Positions 16,654 to 23,090 of a stretch of 64,000 bases of DNA are shown here, one piece after another. The notes beneath the pieces are model-generated. The model worked only from the letters and a program-made list of their open reading frames with translations. It had not been told where the DNA came from and made no database searches. Source of the DNA: SH-MAG3 sp035461245 (GTDB lineage Bacteria; Gemmatimonadota; Gemmatimonadetes; Longimicrobiales; RSA9). Position 1 is the first letter of the stretch. Each line of letters opens with the position of its first letter. The stretch spans positions 82,534-146,533 of the forward strand of contig DATHVP010000025.1 in assembly GCA_035461245.1 (NCBI GenBank), read 5' to 3'. The position numbers and the translations under genes are program-made.

Positions 16654-19371
16654 ATGAACTGGATACCGGACCGCTACCGGGAGTTGCGGAGCAGGCTGCG
16701 CCCTGAGCGCATCGCGGACGATGTGGATGAGGAACTGGAGCTGCACCTCGCGCTGCGGGCGGCGGAACTGGAGGCGACAGGCCTGTCACCGGCGAGCGCG
16801 CGCGAGGAAGCGCTGCGCCGGTTCGGCAGCGTGCAGCATTACCGGGCACAGACGTGTGCCATAGACGAGAGCATCCGGAGGGAGCGACGTCGCATGGAAA
16901 TTCTTGACGCGGTCCGGCGGGAGACGCGGCAATCGCTGCGTGCGCTGCTACGCACGCCGGTTTTCACGGTAGTAGCGGTGCTGACGCTGGCCCTGGGGAT
17001 CGGCGCCACGACGGCCATCTTTACGCTGCTTGACTCCATAGTGCTGCGACCGCTGCCGTACCCTGAGCCGGACCGGCTGGTCCAGATCAACCACGCGGTG
17101 CCGGGCGTGCAGGAGGGGCAGGAGTGGGGCAACTCCATTGGCAGCTACCTGTACTATGGGGAGGCGAGCACCTCGTTCGCCGGATGGGGCGCGGCGTCGG
17201 CGACGACGCTGACCATCTCCGGGGATGGGGATGCGGAGCGGCTGGGTGCGGCGACGGCATCGGAGTCCCTGTTCCGGGTGCTGGGCGCCCGTATGGTGCG
17301 GGGCCGCCTCTTCACGCCCGAGGAGGACAGCCCTGGCGCCGACCGGGTGGTGGTGCTGAGCCACGAGATCTGGCAGGCGCGCTACGGCGGTGACCCGGAC
17401 ATCATTGGCCGGACGATCCACATCAACGCCGTGCCGACGCCTGTGGTGGGCGTGCTGGAGCCCGGCTTCTCGCTGCCGAATCACGAGACGCATTTCTGGC
17501 TGCCGCTGCAGATGGACCCGGCCCGGGCGGACATCAACGCGCACATGATGTTCACGACTTACGCGCGCCTGGCCCCGGATATCATGCCGGAAGCGGCGCA
17601 GGCCGATCTGGAGCGGCTGGTGCCGAACCTGCCGGGTCTCTACCCGAACGCATACGGCGGTACGTGGATTGAGCGAACCGGCTTCACACCGCGGGTGCAT
17701 GCGCTGCGCGACGTGGTGCTGGGTGCCACCGGCGACCGGGCGGGCGTTGACCGCGTGCTCTGGATGCTGCTGGGTGCCGTCTCGCTGGTGCTGCTGATTG
17801 CGTGCGCGAACGTGGCCAACCTGATGCTTGTCCGGGCGGAAGCACGTCGCCGCGAACTTTCCGTGCGGGCCGCGCTGGGCGCGGAGCGCGCGCACATGGC
17901 GGTGCACTACCTGACGGAGAGCATGCTGCTCACGGGCACGGCCGCCCTCTTGGGCATCCTGCTGGCGTTCGGCGGCGTCCAGCTCCTGCTGGCGTCAGCG
18001 CCCGCCACCCTGCCGCGGCTGGCGGATGTGGCGCTCTCCGCCAATGCGCTGCTCTTTGCCATCGGTGTCAGCGCGGTTACCGGACTCTTCTTCGGGCTGG
18101 TGCCCATCATCCGGTCGGCCGCGGATTTCACGGAACTGCGGGAGAGTGGCCGGGGGCTGACGGTGTCGCGGCGGCGCCAGCTCGTGCGCAACGGCCTGGT
18201 CGTCGGCCAGGTGTCGCTTGCGCTTGTGCTGCTCGCCGCCGGCGGTCTGATGTTCCAGAGCTTCCTGAACCTGCGGGCCGTGCAGTCGGGCGTGGAAGGC
18301 GAGCGGGTACTCACCTTCAACGTGACGCTGCCCTGGGCCCGCTACCAGGACGAGGCGGCGGTGTTCCGCTTCCAGCAGCAGTTCGTGGAACGCCTCGAGG
18401 CACTGCCCGGCGTGGACGTGGCGGGCGCCACATCTTCGCTGCCGCTTGCGGGGGTCGGCGGCTGCAGTCACACCGTCGGCGAGGACTCGACGACGGGCGG
18501 CTGCGTGCCCACCGTATTCGTGCTGCCGGGCTACTTCGAGGCACTGGGCATCGGCGTGCGGGGAGCAGCCCCGAGCTGGAGCGACCTGGAACGACGGGCG
18601 GACGGGGCGGTCATCAGCCGCGCCCTGGCCGAACGCCTCTGGCCGGGACAGGACCCCCTGGGCCGACGGCTGATCTCATTCCAGGACGGGCCGCCGTGGT
18701 ACACCGTCATCGGTGTGGCCGACGACGTGCGCGCTGAAGGCCTCGACCAGCCACCGACGCAGGCCGTGTACTACCCGGTGAGGCGCCCGGACGCCGAGGG
18801 GTACTGGGGCCCGGAATTGCAGCGAGGCATGGGCTTCGTCGTGAGGACCACGCTTGACCGGCCGGACCTGCTCACGCCGGACGTGCGCAGCATGCTGCGG
18901 GAGATGGACCCGGAGGTGCCGCTCTCCCTGACGCGCACCATGGAGGACGTCATCATGAGTTCGGAGACGATGGCGCGGACATCCTTCACCATGCTGCTCC
19001 TCGGTCTCGCGGCGTTCATGGCGCTGTTCCTGAGCGGCGTGGGGCTGTACGGCGTGATCGCCTACCTGGTGGGCCGGCGCCGCGCAGAGATAGGCGTGCG
19101 CATGGCCCTCGGCGCGCGGGTCTCCGAGGTAGCTCGCATGGTGGTACTGCAATCCGTGCGGCTGACCGTGGTGGGCATCGTCCTCGGCATCGTCGGCGCC
19201 CTGGCCCTTACGCGCAGCCTGCAATCGCTGCTCTACGACGTCGTGCCCGCTGACCCCCTCACGCTGGTCCTCGTCAGCGGCGTGCTGCTGACGGTGGCCG
19301 TGCTGGCCAGCATCGTACCGGCAGGCCGGGCTGCCCGGACACCGCCATCCGACGCGCTCCGCGCGGACTGA
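16654..19371 (+). CDS. ADOP-family duplicated ABC permease (MacB/FtsX-like)
   Basis: A 905-residue inner-membrane protein with two MacB-like permease modules. The N-terminal prefix (about 1-85, DVDEELELHLALRAAELEA, then REEALRRFGSVQHYR) is the permease prefix domain found on ADOP proteins. The first FtsX module opens at about 97 with FTVVAVLTLALGIGATTAIF and has periplasmic MacB-core strands; its last helices contain LLIACANVANLMLVRAEARRREL. The second module repeats this, with GLYGVIAYLVGRRRAEIGVRMALGA near the end. No ATPase gene is adjacent, as is usual for ADOP loci. The substrate is unknown. It is co-transcribed with padR. Confidence 0.9.
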   Translation: MNWIPDRYRELRSRLRPERIADDVDEELELHLALRAAELEATGLSPASAREEALRRFGSVQHYRAQTCAIDESIRRERRRMEILDAVRRETRQSLRALLRTPVFTVVAVLTLALGIGATTAIFTLLDSIVLRPLPYPEPDRLVQINHAVPGVQEGQEWGNSIGSYLYYGEASTSFAGWGAASATTLTISGDGDAERLGAATASESLFRVLGARMVRGRLFTPEEDSPGADRVVVLSHEIWQARYGGDPDIIGRTIHINAVPTPVVGVLEPGFSLPNHETHFWLPLQMDPARADINAHMMFTTYARLAPDIMPEAAQADLERLVPNLPGLYPNAYGGTWIERTGFTPRVHALRDVVLGATGDRAGVDRVLWMLLGAVSLVLLIACANVANLMLVRAEARRRELSVRAALGAERAHMAVHYLTESMLLTGTAALLGILLAFGGVQLLLASAPATLPRLADVALSANALLFAIGVSAVTGLFFGLVPIIRSAADFTELRESGRGLTVSRRRQLVRNGLVVGQVSLALVLLAAGGLMFQSFLNLRAVQSGVEGERVLTFNVTLPWARYQDEAAVFRFQQQFVERLEALPGVDVAGATSSLPLAGVGGCSHTVGEDSTTGGCVPTVFVLPGYFEALGIGVRGAAPSWSDLERRADGAVISRALAERLWPGQDPLGRRLISFQDGPPWYTVIGVADDVRAEGLDQPPTQAVYYPVRRPDAEGYWGPELQRGMGFVVRTTLDRPDLLTPDVRSMLREMDPEVPLSLTRTMEDVIMSSETMARTSFTMLLLGLAAFMALFLSGVGLYGVIAYLVGRRRAEIGVRMALGARVSEVARMVVLQSVRLTVVGIVLGIVGALALTRSLQSLLYDVVPADPLTLVLVSGVLLTVAVLASIVPAGRAARTPPSDALRAD

Positions 19372-19393
19372 GGGCAGCTGTTCACGGAAACCC

Positions 19394-19432
19394 GTACAGG
19401 GCGGCGGTGACGTGATCACCGTCGCCCTGTAC
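19394..19432 (+). terminator. Strong hairpin after the ADOP permease gene
   Basis: A 17-bp stem with a single mismatch (GTACAGGGCGGCGGTGA pairing with 19416-19432) and a 5-nt loop, starting 23 nt after the permease stop. It lacks a long T tract (followed by TGCTTT). It separates the permease from the HtrA gene. Confidence 0.7.
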
Positions 19433-19560
19433 TGCTTTCAGCGACGAACGTGATCCGTGCCGACGGGTATAACGTCATGCGAGCGGGACGGGCAACGCTT
19501 CGGTCCCGCCTTGCGTCGAAACAGCAGCACTCTGATTCACTGACGAGGGAGCACTTCCAT

Positions 19561-20592
19561 ATGCGCAAGACCGCCACCGCCCTCGCCTGTGCCGGCCTGC
19601 TGGGCCTCGGCATCGGTGCCGGGCAGGGAATGACAGGCGGCAACCGTCACATGCCGCTCTTCGCCGACGCGGCGCCACTCTCCACGCTGGCGCCCGAGCA
19701 AGCCATCATCGAAGTAACAAGGCGCGTGACGCCAGCCGTGGTGAGCATCCGCTCCCGGGCCGGCTCCGGATCAGGCGTCATCATCCGGCAGGACGGCGTG
19801 ATCGTGACGAACGCCCACGTCGTGGGCAACATGAACCAGGTGACGGTGGGCCTGGCCACGGGCGAGGAGCGACCGGGCCGGGTGCTGGGCCGGGATCCGC
19901 ACATGGACATCGCGGTGGTACAGATCCAGGCGGAAGCGCCGCTGCCGGCCGCGCCGCTGGGCGACTCGGACAACCTCCAGCCGGGCCAGTCGGCCATCGC
20001 CATCGGCAACCCGGCCGGGCTCGAGCGTACTGTCACGACCGGGGTCATCTCCGCGGTGGACCGGATGCTGCCGCAGCCCGGGATGGAGGAAATGATCCAG
20101 ACGGACGCGGCCATCAACCCCGGCAACTCCGGTGGACCGCTGCTGGACTCGCAGGGCCGCGTCATCGGCATCAATACCGTGGTGCTCCAGGGCCGCGGCG
20201 TCGGCCCGGCGCTGGTCGGCCTCGGTTTCGCCGTACCCATCAATGCGGCCCGGGACATTGCAGACCAGCTCCTCACCACCGGCCGCATCGTCCGCCCGTT
20301 CATCGGCATCCGCTACGGCGACGTGACCCGTGAACTCGCCCAGCAGTTCCGGCTGCCGGTGCAGCAGGGCGTCCTCATTGCCAGCGTCGAGCCGGGCGGC
20401 CCGGCGGCAGCGGCCGGGCTTCGTCCCGAGGACATCATCACGGAAGTGAACGGCACTCCTGTCAACTCCGGCGGCGACCTGCGCCGCCTGCTGCGGGGCA
20501 CGCAGCCGGGTACGCGGCTGGAGGTGGCCGGCGTCCGTCCATCCGGCCGGTTCACGGCGACAGTAACACTGGCGGCCATGGAACTGCGCTAA
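19561..20592 (+). CDS. Periplasmic HtrA/DegP-type trypsin-like serine protease with one PDZ domain
   Basis: A 343-residue envelope protease for degrading or refolding damaged exported proteins. The N-terminus (MRKTATALACAGLLGLGIGAG) is a signal peptide or anchor. The S1C catalytic triad is intact: His86 (TNAHVVG), Asp116 (HMDIAVV) and Ser190 (NPGNSGGPL). One C-terminal PDZ domain (about 255-340) shows FIGIRYGDVT, GVLIASVEPGGPAAAAGLRP and DIITEVNGTPV, so it is DegS-like in length rather than two-PDZ like DegP. I chose the ATG at 19561 because GAGGGAGC precedes it and the signal peptide begins there. It stands alone between two hairpins. Confidence 0.92.
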   Translation: MRKTATALACAGLLGLGIGAGQGMTGGNRHMPLFADAAPLSTLAPEQAIIEVTRRVTPAVVSIRSRAGSGSGVIIRQDGVIVTNAHVVGNMNQVTVGLATGEERPGRVLGRDPHMDIAVVQIQAEAPLPAAPLGDSDNLQPGQSAIAIGNPAGLERTVTTGVISAVDRMLPQPGMEEMIQTDAAINPGNSGGPLLDSQGRVIGINTVVLQGRGVGPALVGLGFAVPINAARDIADQLLTTGRIVRPFIGIRYGDVTRELAQQFRLPVQQGVLIASVEPGGPAAAAGLRPEDIITEVNGTPVNSGGDLRRLLRGTQPGTRLEVAGVRPSGRFTATVTLAAMELR

Positions 20593-20650
20593 GCGGCACC
20601 AGCCGTTCAGGCCGCCCGGGTCGCAGACCGATCGGACATGTCACCAACGA

Positions 20651-20681
20651 GAAGGGCGAGGTCCTGTGGCCTCGCCCCTTC
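20651..20681. terminator. Bidirectional terminator-like hairpin between htrA-like and TerB-like genes
   Basis: GAAGGGCGAGG pairs with CCTCGCCCCTTC across an 8-nt loop with a single bulge. It sits in the 121-bp gap between two convergent genes, the expected place for a shared terminator. Confidence 0.6.
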
Positions 20682-20713
20682 GCGTGTCAGCAGACGTACG
20701 GCGCAGCCGGGCG

Positions 20714-21274
20714 TCAGTCTTCCTCGCCCTCGACGTTCCTGCGGGCGAAGGAGAGGTAGCCCGGCTCCAGGTCCAGCAGGTTTGCGATCTTGCGCAGCAT
20801 GTAGCCCTCGTGCCGCTGGACCCTGCCGTCGGTGAGGATCACGCCCCACATGATCTCCGCAAGCAGCGTCTTCTGGCCCAGGTCATAGTGCTGGCGGATG
20901 AGGGACGTGAACTGGTACAGGTCGACGGCCTGGGTCCGCTCCGCTTCCGCCAGTTCCATGAGCGCTTCCGCCGTCTCCTGGTCCAGGTCGAAGTGCCGCC
21001 GCATGACGGCCTCGATGTGGAGGCGCTCGTCGTCGGTGAAGTTGTCGTCCGCCCACGCCAGTTCCAGCAGCAGTGCGCATGCCGCGACGTGAAGGCGCTG
21101 GCGCATGTCGAGCTCGGCATGCGCCCGGGATGCTGCCTGCGACGACGTCGCATCCGACACCTCGTCGTCATCCAGCGTGAACCGGCGTCCGCCGCCGGGC
21201 TTCGGGGGCGCCATGCGCTCCCGGAACAGTTCCTCGATGGCCCGCCTCACTGCCGCCTCCCGCTCGCTTTTCAT
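20714..21274 (-). CDS. TerB-like (tellurite resistance B fold) protein
   Basis: A 186-residue, mostly helical, acidic cytoplasmic protein. The TerB core is visible in the second half: CALLLELAWADDNFTDDERLHIEAVMRRHF, then LDQETAEALMELAE, and later LLAEIMWGVILTDGRVQRHEGYMLRKIANLL. The two D-rich helix starts (ADDNFTDDE and LTDGRVQRHE) are the metal-binding-like acidic patches of TerB. The N-terminal 50 residues are charged and probably flexible. TerB proteins are linked to stress and metal responses, but no precise activity is established. The ATG at 21274 overlaps the upstream dipeptidase stop (ATGA), indicating coupled translation. Confidence 0.8.
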   Translation of the reverse strand: MKSEREAAVRRAIEELFRERMAPPKPGGGRRFTLDDDEVSDATSSQAASRAHAELDMRQRLHVAACALLLELAWADDNFTDDERLHIEAVMRRHFDLDQETAEALMELAEAERTQAVDLYQFTSLIRQHYDLGQKTLLAEIMWGVILTDGRVQRHEGYMLRKIANLLDLEPGYLSFARRNVEGEED

Positions 21275-22533
21275 GAACCCTGTAGTTCCCCTGCCACCCG
21301 TTCCGTCTCCCGCCATACCCGCAGCAGGTTGCCGCCCCACAGCTTGCGGATCTCCTCCTCCGAGTAGCCGCGCCGCACAAGTTCCAGCGTGACGTTGAAG
21401 GTCTCGGACGCATCGCTCCAGCCGGTGACGCCACCGCCGCCGTCGAAGTCCGAGCTGATGCCGACATGGTCGATGCCGATGAGCTTGACGGCGTAATCGA
21501 TATGGTCAACGAAGTCCTGGAGCGTGGCCGCCGGCCAGCGCGCCTCGATCTCAGCCATGCGCGCGTCGTAACGGGCGCGGTCGGCGGGCTCCAGGTCCTG
21601 CACGCGCAGGGCCTGGCCGATGCCGAACTCCTCCCGCAGCGCCGTCAGCGCCGCCGTGCGCTGGGGCGGCGTGTCCTTGACGAAGCTGCCCAGGGCGACG
21701 ATGTGCATGACGCCACCCGTGGCCGCCAGCGCCTGCATCATCTCGTCGTCCATGTTGCGATGCGTGGTGGCAATGGCCCGCACTGACGAGTGGGACGACA
21801 TGATGGGCGCCCTGGAGACGCGCGCGGCATCCAGCAACGTTGCCTTCGAGACGTGCGCCACGTCTACCATGATGCCCAGTCGGTTCATCTCCGCCACAAC
21901 CTGCTCACCGAACGGGCTCAGGCCGTTGTGCTTCGGGCCGCTCTCCCACCGGCCGGGGGTCCACGAGTCGCCGATGGCGTTGTGGCCATTGTGCGTCAGC
22001 GTCATGTAGCGGGCGCCCAGCTCGTGGTACCTCGCCAGCAGCGACAGGTCCTCGCCGATGGCATAGCCGTTCTCGATGCCGATGGCGGCGACGAGCTTGC
22101 CGCTGGCATGGATGCGCTCCACGTCGTCCGCCGTGTACGCCAGCTCGATGCGGTCCGGGCACAGGTTGTACGTCATGCGACGGATGGCGTTGAACTTCGT
22201 CATCGCCTGGTCCTTCGCCCGCGCCGTGTTCTCCGGCGTCGGCTCCGTCTGCCCCATGTAGACGACGAAGAAGCCCGCGTCCAGCCCGCCCCGCTCCATC
22301 TTCGGCATGTCCACCTGCATGCGCGTGCCGGAGCACGGGTTCATGTCGGCGGTGGCAAAGGTGAACGGGATGTCGTCGTGCGTGTCTATGGTGATGACGG
22401 CCTCGTGGATGCGACGGGCGCGCTCGACGAGTTCGTCGTCCGCCTGCTGCCCGTGCAGCGGCGCGAGTCCAGGGACGACGGTGGCGACGGTCAGGAACAG
22501 CGCGCTGGCGAGCGGTCGAGTGGTGCGGAGCAT
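21271..22533 (-). CDS. Secreted membrane-dipeptidase-like peptidase (M19, renal dipeptidase family)
   Basis: A 420-residue zinc peptidase expected to cleave dipeptides outside the cytoplasm. The signal peptide is MLRTTRPLASALFLTVATVVPGLAPLHGQ. The M19 metal-site motifs are present: the HxD pair in TIDTHDD, the bridging Glu in IGIENGYAIG, His residues in MVDVAHVS and IMSSHSSVRA, and Asp in GISSDFDGGGG; the terminal WGGNLLRVW is also conserved in the family. Its stop overlaps the start of the TerB-like gene, an uncommon pairing. Fewer than 40 bases downstream of its start (upstream in transcription) begins a repeat-rich gap. Confidence 0.92.
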   Translation of the reverse strand: MLRTTRPLASALFLTVATVVPGLAPLHGQQADDELVERARRIHEAVITIDTHDDIPFTFATADMNPCSGTRMQVDMPKMERGGLDAGFFVVYMGQTEPTPENTARAKDQAMTKFNAIRRMTYNLCPDRIELAYTADDVERIHASGKLVAAIGIENGYAIGEDLSLLARYHELGARYMTLTHNGHNAIGDSWTPGRWESGPKHNGLSPFGEQVVAEMNRLGIMVDVAHVSKATLLDAARVSRAPIMSSHSSVRAIATTHRNMDDEMMQALAATGGVMHIVALGSFVKDTPPQRTAALTALREEFGIGQALRVQDLEPADRARYDARMAEIEARWPAATLQDFVDHIDYAVKLIGIDHVGISSDFDGGGGVTGWSDASETFNVTLELVRRGYSEEEIRKLWGGNLLRVWRETERVAGELQGS

Positions 22534-22590
22534 CGGGGTTCCTCCGGGCAGGACGGGATCGGTTGCTGAGGCAATCTAGGCGGCGGATGG

Positions 22591-22660
22591 GCGACAGGCT
22601 ACGGGCGGCAGGCTGCGGCCAGGAAGCTGCGGGCGACAGGCTGCGGGCAGGAAGCTGCGG
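22591..22660. repeat. 14-bp tandem repeat, five units
   Basis: Five consecutive 14-bp units of the form GCGACAGGCTGCGG / GCAGGAAGCTGCGG, alternating between two variants, from 22591 to 22660. The stretch lies just outside the start of the M19 peptidase gene. Confidence 0.85.
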
Positions 22661-22744
22661 GCGGGAAGCCGTTCGGTAAAGCGCGCGCCGGAAGGTGATC
22701 GGCGAAGTCGGTCCGCGGCCGCACCGCCATCAGAGGTCCCGTGC

Positions 22745-22844
22745 TGCCGCAGAGTCGACAATCCAGACGGTCCTCCCGGCAGTTTGTCGACTCTGCGGCA
22801 CCATCGGGCGGAGTTATGCTGCAAAACTGCCGCAGAGTCGACAA
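22745..22844. repeat. Three copies of a 17-bp sequence, two direct and one inverted
   Basis: TGCCGCAGAGTCGACAA occurs at 22745-22761 and 22828-22844 on the plus strand and inverted at 22784-22800, all perfect. The copies can pair to form either of two large hairpins (loops of 22 and 27 nt). Each contains the palindrome GTCGAC. Confidence 0.9.
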
Positions 22845-22904
22845 AGTAGCCGGATACCACTGTAGATTGTGGACCTTGCGGCGGACGGCTGGGCCCTCGA
22901 TTCG

Positions 22905-23000
22905 CGACGCGGCGGGGCAGCGACTTGGCGGGGCAGCGACTTGGCGGGGCAGCGACGCGGCGGGGCAGCGACTTGGCGGGGCAGCGGCGCGGCGGTGGCG
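22905..23000. repeat. 16-bp tandem repeat, five full units plus a degenerate one
   Basis: Units CGAC[TT/GC]GGCGGGGCAG run head to tail from 22905 to 22984, followed by a degenerate sixth. The 16-bp period breaks any reading frame, which argues that the open frames crossing it are not genes. Confidence 0.88.
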
Positions 23001-23090
23001 GCCCAGGAAACTCGTCGCACCGCGCGCTGCCGCCTCCGCTGGCGCCCGCCAGCATGGCGCCGCCCAATGGCAGCCGTTATCCATTACCCC

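Larger units (their letters stand above)
22534..23090. other. Repeat-rich 557-bp intergenic region
   Basis: No gene is convincing here although several frames are open on both strands; the frames exist because of GC-rich tandem repeats whose periods (14 and 16 bp) are not multiples of three. The region holds a 14-bp tandem array, three copies of a 17-bp sequence and a 16-bp tandem array, listed separately. Promoters for the divergent M19 peptidase and PIG-L genes should lie here too, but I cannot assign them. Confidence 0.7.

Noticed and set aside
16654..19371. Reading the ADOP permease as a full ABC transporter with its own ATPase
   Set aside because: No Walker A or signature motif in the protein and no ATPase gene beside it.
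22591..23000. Possible CRISPR array
   Set aside because: Units are 14, 16 and 17 bp with no spacers of constant length, and no cas genes are present.
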